A stretch of 22,933 nt of DNA from a virus. Below, piece by piece: positions 5,828 to 13,963 of this stretch. The notes below the pieces were generated by a model. It had not been told where the DNA came from, searched no databases, and worked only from the letters and a program-made list of their open reading frames with translations. A program made the position numbers and the translations under genes. The stretch is from the IMG/VR virus record IMGVR_UViG_3300042515_002697, positions 1 through 22,933 of that record; one strand, 5' to 3'. The first letter of the stretch is position 1; each line of letters starts with the position of its first letter.

Positions 5828-7090
5828 ATGAAAAAACTTTTAGTCGCTTTGTTTATGCTTGCGACTACTAGTATGGTCTACGCACAGACAACTAGTACAC
5901 AGTCCACTACAGGTGGCACTACAACAAGCACAACTACACCCATCAATCAGGGTAGTTATGATTCAAAGACCTTAGTAGACACTAACTCTACTTCGAATAG
6001 CACAAGTACCGTTACGACAAATAATAACAGTACGAGCACAAGCACGACCACTAGCAACAGCACAGTTAACAGTACAAATGTTAACACAAACAACAATGTC
6101 AATAGTGGTACCGTCACTTACAATAACAATAATAACAATGTGCAAAGTGGCACAGTAACAAACATCAATCAAAATACCACAAATGGTACTATCACGAACA
6201 ATAACAATAATGTGATGAGCGGTTCTGTTACATACACAAACAATAATGTACAAAGTGGAACGGTTACAAACAATAACAATAATGTAAACACAAATAGCTC
6301 TTCATCAACAAACACAAATACCAATCACAACATCAATAGCGGCACACAAACATTTAATAATAACAATGTAAGTACCAGCACATCAACAAATACAAATCAC
6401 AATATCAATTCTGGTACAATGACATACAATAACAATAATGTCAGCACTAGCACTAATATTAATAGAAATGAAAACACTGGTACAATGACGAATAACAATA
6501 ACAATGTTAACACATCAACCAGTACCAGTACAAACACGAATGTTAATACTAGCACAAGTCAAAATACAAATGTGAATCAGAATATCAATTCTGGTACAAT
6601 GACATATAACAATAATAATGTGAATCAGACAACAAGCACAAATGTAAATCAAAACAACAGCACATCAACCGCAACCAATGTTAATCAAAACATTCAGTCT
6701 GGTGAGATGACTAACCGTAATATCAATCAAAGTGAAATTACACAAAGAGTCGTTCAACCTCCACCAACTGCTATTGCTCCTGCAATGATGAGTATGGGTA
6801 GTGATTTGTGTGTAACTGGTGTTTCTGGTGCTACACAAACTCAAGTCTTTGGTTTAAGTTTTGGTGGCACAATGCGTGACCAAAACTGCGAAAGATTAAA
6901 ACTTTCTAAGACATTATTTGATATGGGTATGAAGGTAGCCGCTGTCGCTACTATGTGTCAAGACCGTAGAGTGTTTGATGCTATGATGGCCGCCGGCACT
7001 CCTTGCCCATATGAAGGTTTAATTGGTGAACAAGCTAAAGTCGCTTGGGCCGCAAATCCAGACAAAATTCCTAAAGCTATAAGAGAATGA
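5828..7090 (+). CDS. Exported Asn/Thr/Ser-rich repeat protein
   Basis: Encodes 420 residues from ATG 5828, preceded by a good ribosome site (AGGAG, 5818-5822); the open frame runs further upstream into the tRNA but the signal peptide fixes this start. Residues 1-20 are a Sec signal (MKKLLVALFML...SMVYA, cleavage before QTT). Residues about 65-315 hold some ten imperfect repeats of the form (N)(I/V)(N/Q)SGT-x-T-x-NNNN, separated by Ser/Thr/Asn tracts. Residues about 325-420 form a distinct globular domain with four cysteines (DLCVTG, DQNCERL, TMCQD, TPCPYEG). Regular TxT repeats suggest a beta-solenoid or fibre, exported to periplasm or surface. I do not recognise the family. It overlaps the next gene by 4 nt. 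Confidence 0.85.
   Translation: MKKLLVALFMLATTSMVYAQTTSTQSTTGGTTTSTTTPINQGSYDSKTLVDTNSTSNSTSTVTTNNNSTSTSTTTSNSTVNSTNVNTNNNVNSGTVTYNNNNNNVQSGTVTNINQNTTNGTITNNNNNVMSGSVTYTNNNVQSGTVTNNNNNVNTNSSSSTNTNTNHNINSGTQTFNNNNVSTSTSTNTNHNINSGTMTYNNNNVSTSTNINRNENTGTMTNNNNNVNTSTSTSTNTNVNTSTSQNTNVNQNINSGTMTYNNNNVNQTTSTNVNQNNSTSTATNVNQNIQSGEMTNRNINQSEITQRVVQPPPTAIAPAMMSMGSDLCVTGVSGATQTQVFGLSFGGTMRDQNCERLKLSKTLFDMGMKVAAVATMCQDRRVFDAMMAAGTPCPYEGLIGEQAKVAWAANPDKIPKAIRE
6088..6730 (+). repeat. Internal degenerate repeat array (Asn/Thr-rich)
   Basis: The DNA of this stretch is built from aacaataat-type and gtacaatgac-type units coding for SGTxTxNNNN repeats. About ten copies can be counted, diverging in spacing. 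It also includes an identical 26-nt direct repeat at 6401-6426 and 6581-6606, exactly 180 nt apart, showing recent duplication or recombination inside the array. Confidence 0.85.
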
Positions 7091-8886
7091 AAAATTTCTT
7101 TGTTGCTTTGATGATTTTTGTTTCATCAATTGCGACTGCTCAAACAATAAACACGCTTGATCCAACTCAAATTTATACCACAGGAAATGTGGTGCAACCG
7201 ACTGTTTCTGGTACAAACACGACACCATGGGTAAATGGTGTTTACCAAGATAGTTTGACTTGTTGGACTTGGGGTAATCCTGGCTATTGTGGTCCAAATG
7301 CTATTGTACGACCTGGCAATAACATCAACTTTTCATTCGGCACTACAAATCTATATCAGATGCAACTCATATCCAATCTTCTTCCAAATTCAGGAACTGG
7401 ATTGCGTGTGAACGGTTATAATTTTAGTTTCATGGCGAAAAACGGCAATGGTTGGGACGATGGTCGAATTGACTATCTTAACGCATATGTGAGTTTTTAT
7501 GATTCAAAAGGATCAACTGTTTTCAATCAAAACTATAATTTAACATATAAGTTTGATTGGACAAATTTTAGTTTTTCGCAAAACTTCACAACGCCATTCG
7601 CTACAAAAGATTTAGGAAGTGTTCAGTATGGTTTTGTGGGTCGTGATAACAATGGTTGGGCTGGGCCATATGGACCTGAAGTTTACAATGTGAGTTTTAG
7701 TTTGAAATACTCGGTTGATCCATGTTTTAACAATCCATTGTATAGTTCTAGTTGTCCTGGTTTTACTGAAGCACTTGCAAAATTAACACCGGCAGCACCT
7801 ACAAACACAACCGAAACTGTAACAAACACAAGCACAACAAGTTCAACGCTTCAACCACCAACAACAACGGTAACACAAACACCAGTAGTTGAAACAGTTT
7901 CAACCACAACAACGGCACCATCTGTAACATTAACATCATCTGTAAACAACAGAGAAACAACTGTCAATTCAAATGGCGTTTTAATTGGTTTAAGTGTTAT
8001 TGCTAGAAATCAACAGAGAGAACAATCTATAGCAATGCAAGCTTCACAGAATGCAATTGCTGCAACTGAACAAACCGCACAGCAAGCACAACAAGAAGCG
8101 GTTAGTGTTGCTCAGTCTTCAAGTTCATCCAGTAACCAAAATTTCAATAGTTCTCCTTCAAGAAATAATTTGATAGTACAAAGAAGCGATGCGGCAGTTT
8201 TACAGACACAAACCACACAATCGTCATCTATCATTTCATCTTTTACACAACCAGGTGTGCAAACTTCCGTTGTAAGAACGAATGACACAAATAGACTTGG
8301 TTTAACAAGTAACACTTTTTCAGATGGTTCAAATATACAATCGACAGTTGCAATAAATTTATCTCAAGAACAAACACAAGTTGCACAATCACAAGTAACA
8401 TATTCATTATTACCGCCTCAACAACAAGTACAACAGATAGCGACACAATCTTTTAGTTCGTTTGTAAATGAAACCTCACAAACACCACAAAATTTATTGT
8501 CATCAAACCAACAAACTATCACATCAGTATCTGAAATTTCCATGTCTGATTCTCAAAAGTTTTTAACTGATAGAACAAATCCTATAAATCAAATAATAGA
8601 AGGTCGTGGTGTCGATTTACAAACAACAACATCTGTACAACAGAAAGCAAGCGTAAACACCAATGCATCTGATAATGAGATTGCCGGTGGTGTCAATATT
8701 TCTAGAATGGCAACCACACCTGTTGGATACAATCAATATTTGAACCTTGTAATTGCAGATGCGGCTTTTTATGCACCAAAAGAAATTTATAAAGGACAAA
8801 GAAATGTTGACAATGTTCGTGCTTTGCGACAAATGAGTTCGGACAGGCTACACCAAGAAATGGTCAATCAACAATACAGAAGGTAA
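7087..8886 (+). CDS. Large exported Ser/Thr/Gln-rich protein with N-terminal beta-rich domain
   Basis: Encodes 599 residues. Residues 1-18 are a Sec signal peptide (MKNFFVALMIFVSSIATA, cleavage before QTI), almost a copy of the preceding protein's. Residues about 20-215 form a beta-rich domain dense in Asn, Gly, Tyr and Trp, with cysteine pairs at each end (LTCWTWGNPGYCGPN and DPCFNNPLYSSSCPG) suited to disulfides in the periplasm; a carbohydrate-binding sandwich is a guess. Residues about 225-540 are a low-complexity Ser/Thr/Gln stalk. The last 55 residues (YNQYLNLVIADAAFYAP to HQEMVNQQYRR) are again ordered and look conserved. The ATG overlaps the upstream stop (ATGA). Function unknown; a virion-associated or surface-exposed role fits. 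Confidence 0.85.
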   Translation: MKNFFVALMIFVSSIATAQTINTLDPTQIYTTGNVVQPTVSGTNTTPWVNGVYQDSLTCWTWGNPGYCGPNAIVRPGNNINFSFGTTNLYQMQLISNLLPNSGTGLRVNGYNFSFMAKNGNGWDDGRIDYLNAYVSFYDSKGSTVFNQNYNLTYKFDWTNFSFSQNFTTPFATKDLGSVQYGFVGRDNNGWAGPYGPEVYNVSFSLKYSVDPCFNNPLYSSSCPGFTEALAKLTPAAPTNTTETVTNTSTTSSTLQPPTTTVTQTPVVETVSTTTTAPSVTLTSSVNNRETTVNSNGVLIGLSVIARNQQREQSIAMQASQNAIAATEQTAQQAQQEAVSVAQSSSSSSNQNFNSSPSRNNLIVQRSDAAVLQTQTTQSSSIISSFTQPGVQTSVVRTNDTNRLGLTSNTFSDGSNIQSTVAINLSQEQTQVAQSQVTYSLLPPQQQVQQIATQSFSSFVNETSQTPQNLLSSNQQTITSVSEISMSDSQKFLTDRTNPINQIIEGRGVDLQTTTSVQQKASVNTNASDNEIAGGVNISRMATTPVGYNQYLNLVIADAAFYAPKEIYKGQRNVDNVRALRQMSSDRLHQEMVNQQYRR

Positions 8887-8890
8887 AAAA

Positions 8891-9511
8891 ATGTCAGAAG
8901 AAAAAGTAGATGTAAACAAAAAGATAGAAGAAGCTGAAGCAGCAATGAAGAAGTATGCTTCTAAAGATACCGTCATTAGTATTGGCGGTTATGAATTTAC
9001 TCCAGCCAAATTGATGGTCGCTGCCACACTTGTCAGTTCAACTCTAGGTGGTCTTTATGGTGCATTTGAAGTTTATAAAGACTATCAAGGCATGAAAAAG
9101 AAAATTGCCGAATATGTGTCGCCAGATTTGTCTGAGTTTGATAAGCGCTTGGCTGTAATTGAAGAGAATAGTCAAAAAACATCCGACTACACTCGGGATA
9201 TCAAAAATGATTTGAAGAGTGATATTCGCCGCAATGAGTCTGTAACAGAACAAGTTGAACGCAGCGTAAAACAGGCACAAAGAGAAACTGAAAGTGAAAT
9301 GCGTGAGATGCGTAAAGCTGTTCGTGAAGATTTAGAAAAAGCCAGAACAGAAGCTAATGCAATTCGTAGGGATATGGAAAACACACGAAAAGAAATAAAC
9401 AATGAATTTGCACAAGCACGCCGTGAAATTAACAAAGAAGTGGTTGAGTTGAAAAAAGAAGTTGATAGTAAAATACAAAAGGCAATGGACAACCCATTAG
9501 CAAATAAATGA
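8891..9511 (+). CDS. Membrane-anchored coiled-coil protein
   Basis: Encodes 206 residues. After a charged helical head comes one hydrophobic span at about residues 39-60 (AKLMVAATLVSSTLGGLYGAF), then a long, highly charged helix from about 85 to 195 with heptad-like spacing (EQVERSVKQAQRETESEMREM and repeats of this style), typical of a parallel coiled coil. It probably sits in the inner membrane with the coiled coil on one side. The start follows the previous stop by 4 nt, with ribosome site GAAGG at 8879-8883. The next gene overlaps by 4 nt, so it belongs to the exported/envelope block. No catalytic motif; function unknown. Confidence 0.82.
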   Translation: MSEEKVDVNKKIEEAEAAMKKYASKDTVISIGGYEFTPAKLMVAATLVSSTLGGLYGAFEVYKDYQGMKKKIAEYVSPDLSEFDKRLAVIEENSQKTSDYTRDIKNDLKSDIRRNESVTEQVERSVKQAQRETESEMREMRKAVREDLEKARTEANAIRRDMENTRKEINNEFAQARREINKEVVELKKEVDSKIQKAMDNPLANK

Positions 9512-10005
9512 TCGACCCCATTTCAGCACTAGCCGGCATTCAGTCGGCTGTTGCGTTAGTTAAAAAAATATCTAAAACTGTAGATGATGTTGCATCATTA
9601 GGTCCAGTTTTAGGTAAATATTTTGATGCTAAAAGCAATGCAACAAAAGCTGTAGTAGAAGCAAAGAAGAGTGGTAAAAGTTCTAGTATGGGCGCAGCCA
9701 TTCAAATTGAAATGGCTTTGGATCAAGCACAACAGTTTGAAAGGGAATTACAACTTCTTTTCATGCAAGCCGGAAAAATTGATGTTTGGAATAAAATTAA
9801 ATCTAGAGCAGCTGCAATGGATCTAGAAGCAGCGCATGAAGCACGAAGAACAAGAGAAGCTGCAGCCAGAAGAAAAAGACAAATTTTAGAAGTGCTAGAA
9901 ATGTCTGTTGCTATAACAATACTTCTTTTGTTTGTGATTGGACTTTTTTGGGGTGGTTACGAACTCATTCAATATTGTAATACTACAGGAAGTTGTGGTG
10001 GATAA
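9508..10005 (+). CDS. Tail-anchored membrane protein
   Basis: Encodes 165 residues. The N-terminal part (MIDPISALAGIQSAVALVKK) is an amphipathic, weakly hydrophobic helix; residues 60-128 are helical and rich in Ala, Glu and Arg; residues about 131-152 are a strong transmembrane helix (VAITILLLFVIGLFWGGYEL), followed by a short tail with two cysteines. Basic residues just before the span (RRKRQ) suggest that the large N-terminal part stays in the cytoplasm. I recall similar MIDPI-starting proteins in T4-like phages of aquatic bacteria, without known function. It overlaps the coiled-coil gene by 4 nt and may be its partner. Confidence 0.8.
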   Translation: MIDPISALAGIQSAVALVKKISKTVDDVASLGPVLGKYFDAKSNATKAVVEAKKSGKSSSMGAAIQIEMALDQAQQFERELQLLFMQAGKIDVWNKIKSRAAAMDLEAAHEARRTREAAARRKRQILEVLEMSVAITILLLFVIGLFWGGYELIQYCNTTGSCGG

Positions 10006-10008
10006 CAT

Positions 10009-10185
10009 ATGAAATATTTTATTCTTTTGCTTTCTTTAACACTTGTTGCTTGTGTAAATCCAGTGGAAAAATGTGTTGAAGAAAAACAAAAAGCTTGGCG
10101 AGAAAAAAATCCAAAAGCTGATTATGCTAAGTCAAGTGCGGCAAACGAAAAGTTTAGAAAAGAATGTGGCGGACACACGAAATAA
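10009..10185 (+). CDS. Small lipoprotein
   Basis: Encodes 58 residues. MKYFILLLSLTLVACVNP is a lipoprotein signal peptide with lipobox LVAC, so Cys15 would be lipidated after export. The mature part of 44 residues is charged and helical with two further cysteines (EKCVEE, KECGG) and ends HTK. It starts 3 nt after the tail-anchored protein gene. A lysis lipoprotein (o-spanin-like) was considered because of size and lipidation, but the proline-rich linker usual for that role is absent. An envelope-anchoring partner for the neighbouring exported proteins is equally possible. Confidence 0.75.
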   Translation: MKYFILLLSLTLVACVNPVEKCVEEKQKAWREKNPKADYAKSSAANEKFRKECGGHTK

Positions 10186-10289
10186 TGTTTGATTTTTGGG
10201 TAAAAATGTGGTTGATAAGTTTATATTTGCCGTATGACATGATTGCCAAAATAAATGAACCAAGAAAAAAATTGCCGCCTTGTGGTTGA
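10185..10289 (+). CDS. Tiny membrane-associated peptide (34 residues)
   Basis: Start and upstream stop overlap in TAATG, a pattern of coupled translation. The peptide begins MFDFWVKMWLISLYLPYDMI, which is amphipathic to hydrophobic, and ends with a basic Pro-rich tail (NEPRKKLPPCG). Its last codons overlap the -35 element of the downstream promoter. No family recognised; the coupling and membrane character support it as real, length keeps confidence low. Confidence 0.45.
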   Translation: MFDFWVKMWLISLYLPYDMIAKINEPRKKLPPCG

Positions 10290-10314
10290 CAATTAGTTTT
10301 CTCTCTGTTAAACT
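10286..10314 (+). promoter_or_regulatory. Sigma70-like promoter with TTGACAATT box
   Basis: -35 TTGACA at 10286-10291 and -10 TAAACT at 10309-10314, spacer 17. Predicted start near 10321 gives a leader of about 23 nt carrying an AAAAGGA ribosome site before ATG 10344. One of five copies of the TTGACAATT box in the window. Confidence 0.7.
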
Positions 10315-10343
10315 GACAATCTAAATTATGAAAAGGAATCGTA

Positions 10344-11411
10344 ATGGCTCGTTCTCGTACCCGCCTAGTTCTGGATACTGAACCAAAGTTTTCGGGTGAA
10401 GTCACTAAGGCAGACATTTCTAGCGCTCTGTCATGGTATTCACAAAATAAAGAAAATAAGGACGCACACAAGTATGCTGCCGATTTTCTGAAAAAGAAAC
10501 ACAAGCTGGATGTTGGTTCAGCAATTAAGAAGAAGTCATCTACTTTTGGTTTCGTTTGTCGAATTGTATCAAATGGTGCTATTCTACCTGAAGAGAATCG
10601 TCTTTGGCTTGAGAATGAAATTGAAAGCTTAAAAAATGTTAAGGTAGTTGAAAAACCCGTACAAACTTCAGACAAAAATGTAATCAATATTCAAGACCGA
10701 ATTCGTGAGAAGGCTTCTGAATGTATTGGTGAAGTTGAAGGTCTCATGGATGAACTCATTCTTTCTGATTTCAAATCAAATGTTTCTCCGTTTGCAGTCT
10801 TTCACAAAATGGAAGTCAAAGGTGCTCACACACGATTTATTGTTGATGTATTCAAGAAGCGCCGGAACGAATTTGATTTGGTGCTAAATACTACAGACAA
10901 AGAAGTTAAAGAAGGTTACTCCAACTTCTCTAAAATTCAATTGAAGAAGTTGGTTGGTTTTTGTGATCAAGTGATTCTCGATTGTGAGAAGGTGACACAA
11001 AGCTCGGTTAAGAATCGAAAGCCTAGAAAGCGTAAATTGAAAACGCCTGATCAACTTGTGGCAAAAGTGAAAGTGTGTGAAGAATTTAAAGAACTCAATT
11101 TGAAGTCTGTTGATGTAAAGTCAATTCTAGGAGCAATGCAACTGTGGGTTTACAACACAAAACAACGCAAAGTGGGTTGTTATCACGCAAACGATGCTGG
11201 TGGTTTCTTAATCAAAGGCACAACACTGCAAAATTTCAACGAAACGAAATCGATTCAGAAAAAACTTCGGAAACCAGAAGTGTCTCTGCCAGAGATTTTG
11301 AGTGCAGGAAAAGTAACGCTTCGTAATTTTATGGACGGCATTCGTGCTGTCGAATCGTCATTGAATGGGCGATTGAATGCTGACATTATTCTTTTAAGGA
11401 TTGTAAAATGA
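10344..11411 (+). CDS. Conserved phage protein of unknown function, 355 residues
   Basis: Encodes a 355-residue, strongly basic and helical soluble protein (MARSRTRLVLDTEPKFSGE start). There is no signal peptide or membrane span. A Lys/Arg-rich patch near residues 225-240 (NRKPRKRKLKTPDQL) could contact nucleic acid. The C-terminal 110 residues contain MQLWVYNTKQRKVGCYHANDAGGF, reminiscent of a compact beta unit. I recall homologues in T4-like phages without assigned function. A clear promoter (10286-10314) and AAAAGGA ribosome site precede it, and the next gene overlaps by 4 nt (ATGA). Confidence 0.82.
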   Translation: MARSRTRLVLDTEPKFSGEVTKADISSALSWYSQNKENKDAHKYAADFLKKKHKLDVGSAIKKKSSTFGFVCRIVSNGAILPEENRLWLENEIESLKNVKVVEKPVQTSDKNVINIQDRIREKASECIGEVEGLMDELILSDFKSNVSPFAVFHKMEVKGAHTRFIVDVFKKRRNEFDLVLNTTDKEVKEGYSNFSKIQLKKLVGFCDQVILDCEKVTQSSVKNRKPRKRKLKTPDQLVAKVKVCEEFKELNLKSVDVKSILGAMQLWVYNTKQRKVGCYHANDAGGFLIKGTTLQNFNETKSIQKKLRKPEVSLPEILSAGKVTLRNFMDGIRAVESSLNGRLNADIILLRIVK

Positions 11412-11869
11412 CAATATACTTTGATGATGAACGTGATTATTCTCCTGTGATTGAGGATTGGGTTCGTGAGTTTATTTCTACAATGGATGACGATGAAGAT
11501 TTGTATCCAGGAAATGATTCTGGTGATGCACCATTCGGCGTAAAAATTATCTTTGATGGTTTTGGTGATAAAGAATGGATGGATGAAAATGGTGAATACC
11601 AGTATCAGGAAAATGGCAACACAGAGATGAAATCTTTCGCTGTGTTTGTTCACAAAAATTCTTTGTCTGAAGAGTTTCCTCCACATGAACTAACACCTTG
11701 GGCTCTTATTCATCGGCCAAAAGAAGAAGTTTGCATTTATGTTTGGTATGATGAAAACGCTGATGATGTTGAAGTGATTCCTTTTGAAGACAACAACTCT
11801 ACCGAATTGGATCACAAATTTATTACCGATCTAATTTTTGCCATTCAAAAAAGAGACCAGCCCGACTAA
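11408..11869 (+). CDS. Acidic hypothetical protein
   Basis: Encodes 153 residues with very high Asp/Glu content (for example MDDDEDLYPGNDSGDAP and YDENADDVEVIPFEDNN) and several Trp/Phe positions. No domain recognised. The charge would suit a DNA-mimic or a partner of the strongly basic product of the upstream gene, to which it is coupled by a 4-nt overlap; this is inference only. Confidence 0.75.
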   Translation: MTIYFDDERDYSPVIEDWVREFISTMDDDEDLYPGNDSGDAPFGVKIIFDGFGDKEWMDENGEYQYQENGNTEMKSFAVFVHKNSLSEEFPPHELTPWALIHRPKEEVCIYVWYDENADDVEVIPFEDNNSTELDHKFITDLIFAIQKRDQPD

Positions 11870-11894
11870 CATTGCCGCAATAACTATATAATGG

Positions 11895-11903
11895 TGTTAT
11901 ACT
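11895..11903 (+). promoter_or_regulatory. Extended -10 promoter for the RNase H gene
   Basis: TGTTATACT combines a TG dinucleotide with -10 TATACT (11898-11903); no good -35 is seen at standard spacing. The expected start (about 11910) is only about 3 nt before ATG 11913, and there is no ribosome site, suggesting a near-leaderless mRNA. Confidence 0.55.
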
Positions 11904-11912
11904 GAGCACACT

Positions 11913-12761
11913 ATGATTATTTTTGACTACCAACAAATTGCGATTTCTAATCTGATGGAACAGATTGGTTCGTCAAAATCTTCTGTCGATGAAAATCTGG
12001 TTCGGCATATGATTTTGAATACCATTCGAACCTATGTGAAGAAGTTCAAAGAGTCTCATGGTCCTGAAGTTGTGATTGCTTGTGACAATCGTAACTATTG
12101 GCGCCGTGAGTTTTTTCCACACTACAAGGCCGGCCGTAAGAAGGCACGAGCCGCTTCTGGCCACGATTGGACCTCCATTTTCGAATCTCTGAATAAGATT
12201 CGTGAGGAATTGAAAACTAGTTCGCCATATAAAGTGATTGATGTTGAAGGCGCTGAAGCCGATGACATTATCGGCGCCTTGGTGCAAAAGTATTCTGGCA
12301 CCGAAAAGATTATGATTCTTTCCAGCGATAAGGACTTTGCTCAACTGCAACGATATGCAAATGTTGAACAGTTTTCGCCCATTCTAAAGAAGTATATCAA
12401 AGAACCATTTCCACTTGTTCAACTGAAGCAACTCATTATTCGTGGAGATAAGGGCGATGGGATTCCTAACATTCTTTCTTCTGATGATGTTTTTGTGGTG
12501 GGTAATCGCCAGAAACCTATAACTGAAACAAAAATCATCAAGTGGTTGAACCAGGATCCAAAAGAGTTTTGTAATGATGAAATGTTGCGTAATTTTACTC
12601 GCAACGAAATGATGATCGACTTGACAAAGATGCCTGAAACTCTAAAACAGAATATACTAAATACATATGAAACTGCTAAGGGAAAGTCGAAGCAGGAATT
12701 TATGAACTACATGATTGCGAATAGACTGAAAAATCTGATTGAAGTCGCACATGAATTTTAA
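11913..12761 (+). CDS. rnh: T4-type ribonuclease H / 5'-3' flap exonuclease (FEN family)
   Basis: Encodes 282 residues, close to T4 RNase H (305). Acidic metal-binding residues appear in family order: Asp5 (IIFDYQQ), Asp58 (ACDNRNYWRR), Glu115/Asp117/Asp118 (EGAEADDIIG), Asp139/Asp141 (LSSDKDFAQL) and Asp179/Asp182 (RGDKGDGIPNI), the last within the helix-hairpin-helix region. The known enzyme removes RNA primers from lagging-strand fragments and trims adjacent DNA during phage replication. It has its own extended -10 promoter and no visible ribosome site. In T4 this gene lies near 33 and 59; here those are about 9 kb away. Confidence 0.9.
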   Translation: MIIFDYQQIAISNLMEQIGSSKSSVDENLVRHMILNTIRTYVKKFKESHGPEVVIACDNRNYWRREFFPHYKAGRKKARAASGHDWTSIFESLNKIREELKTSSPYKVIDVEGAEADDIIGALVQKYSGTEKIMILSSDKDFAQLQRYANVEQFSPILKKYIKEPFPLVQLKQLIIRGDKGDGIPNILSSDDVFVVGNRQKPITETKIIKWLNQDPKEFCNDEMLRNFTRNEMMIDLTKMPETLKQNILNTYETAKGKSKQEFMNYMIANRLKNLIEVAHEF

Positions 12762-12771
12762 ATGAGAAAAA

Positions 12772-13197
12772 ATGAGCGCTGAAAAACTATATTCTGAAAT
12801 TTTTGAAGAATTTGATCGAGCACAAACAAAACAAGAACGATTAAGTGTTCTGAAGAAATACGACCATCCTAAGTTTCGTATGTTTCTTCAAGCAGCGTTT
12901 CATCCAAATATTGTTTTTGATGTAAAAATTCCAAAATACAGGCCTGCACCAGAACCCGCTGGGCTGAACTTCACCTATCTTGATTCTGAGATGGCTAAAT
13001 TGTATCGTTTCGTAAAAGACCATCCATCTCGACCGGCCGGCCTTGATGAAAAGAAAAAAACTGAACTTCTTTTGGTGGTCTTAGAATCTCTTCATAAAGA
13101 TGAAGCAACTCTTCTTGAGCGCCTACTCAAAAAAGACTTAGGCATTAAACATCTAACTCCAAAACTCGTATCTGAAGCCTTTCCCGACTTGCTATGA
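12772..13197 (+). CDS. Conserved phage protein resembling a DNA ligase N-terminal helical segment
   Basis: Encodes 141 residues, all helical and soluble. The C-terminal stretch LLERLLKKDLGIKHLTPKLVSEAFPDLL echoes the motif at the end of the N-terminal DNA-binding domain of ATP-dependent DNA ligases (DLR-G...NKVFPGLI type). The nucleotidyltransferase core with the KxDG lysine motif is absent, so it cannot be a ligase alone. I recall that short proteins of this kind are conserved in T4-like phages. It follows the RNase H gene by 10 nt, so a lagging-strand repair role is a reasonable guess. It overlaps the glycosyltransferase gene by 4 nt. Confidence 0.78.
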   Translation: MSAEKLYSEIFEEFDRAQTKQERLSVLKKYDHPKFRMFLQAAFHPNIVFDVKIPKYRPAPEPAGLNFTYLDSEMAKLYRFVKDHPSRPAGLDEKKKTELLLVVLESLHKDEATLLERLLKKDLGIKHLTPKLVSEAFPDLL

Positions 13198-13946
13198 AAG
13201 TTGCTGTCGTAACACCGACCATTGGTTCTGAGCATTTGAACCAGTGTTTAGAGTCCGTTCAAAACCAAACTTACGAAAATCTCACACACTACATCTTTTT
13301 GGATGGTGAAGAACACTACGAAAAGATTCATCCAGTTTTATACAAAAACGCTGGTCAAAGAACAATCAAAACAATCCAACTTGAAGAAAATATCGGCAAA
13401 GGCTGGTATGGTCATCGTGTTTATGCTGCTTGTTCGTTTCTTGTAAATGCTGATGTGATTTGTTACCTTGATGAAGATAACTGGCTTGAATCTAATCACA
13501 TTGAAACAATCGTCAGTAAGTTGGAATCTGGTTATGATTGGGTTTATTCTTTCAGAAACATCCACGATAAAAACGGAGAATTTATTTGTGAAGATAATTG
13601 CGAATCACTTGGCAAATGGCCTGTATATGTCAATCCTTCCATATATCACATTGATACCTCGACTTTTGGAATTCGGCGTAGTGTTGCTCTTGCTATTGGC
13701 CATGCCTGGTATGGCCAATGGGGAGCTGATCGCCAATTCTTTTCAGCCTTGAAAAAACATTTTCCAAAATTTGACGGTACTAGACAATACACTTGTAACT
13801 ATCGACTAGACGGAAATCCAAAATCCGTCACTAAAGAGTTTTTCATTCAAGGTAATCAAAAAACGCTAGAAGAATATAGCGGTGAATACCCTTGGAAGAA
13901 AAAACAGGTTCTATCAGTAGGACCTGGAATTACTTTAATTGACTAA
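13194..13946 (+). CDS. Family 2 glycosyltransferase
   Basis: Encodes 250 residues of the GT-A fold. MKVAVVTPTIGSEHLNQCLESVQNQTYENL is the classic GT2 opening, and YLDEDNW (Asp93-x-Asp95) is the DxD-type motif that binds the metal and nucleotide-sugar diphosphate. A YGQWGADRQFF segment at about residues 178-188 is in the place of the acceptor/ED region. No membrane span, so it acts in the cytoplasm. Donor and acceptor are unknown. A link to the ADP-heptose operon at 917-5418 is possible, for LPS or phage DNA glycosylation, but not shown by the sequence. It overlaps the upstream gene by 4 nt. Confidence 0.85.
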   Translation: MKVAVVTPTIGSEHLNQCLESVQNQTYENLTHYIFLDGEEHYEKIHPVLYKNAGQRTIKTIQLEENIGKGWYGHRVYAACSFLVNADVICYLDEDNWLESNHIETIVSKLESGYDWVYSFRNIHDKNGEFICEDNCESLGKWPVYVNPSIYHIDTSTFGIRRSVALAIGHAWYGQWGADRQFFSALKKHFPKFDGTRQYTCNYRLDGNPKSVTKEFFIQGNQKTLEEYSGEYPWKKKQVLSVGPGITLID

Positions 13947-13963
13947 GGAGAATATTTTCTAAA

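Noticed and set aside
6020-6740. Repeat array as CRISPR or non-coding satellite
   Set aside because: The units are degenerate, lack spacers and keep one open frame behind a signal peptide, so they are protein repeats.
10009-10185. Lipoprotein as an Rz1-like outer spanin
   Set aside because: No proline-rich linker and no inner spanin overlapping it; only size and lipobox agree.
10154-10687. Minus-strand open frame of 177 codons
   Set aside because: It is antisense to a better-supported + strand gene, the small lipoprotein end and a promoter; no recognisable motif or ribosome site. Other minus-strand frames are similar shadows.
12612-12660. TTGACA with ATATACT inside the RNase H gene as a promoter
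   Set aside because: The spacing is about 25 nt, too long, and the AATT extension of the other promoters is missing.
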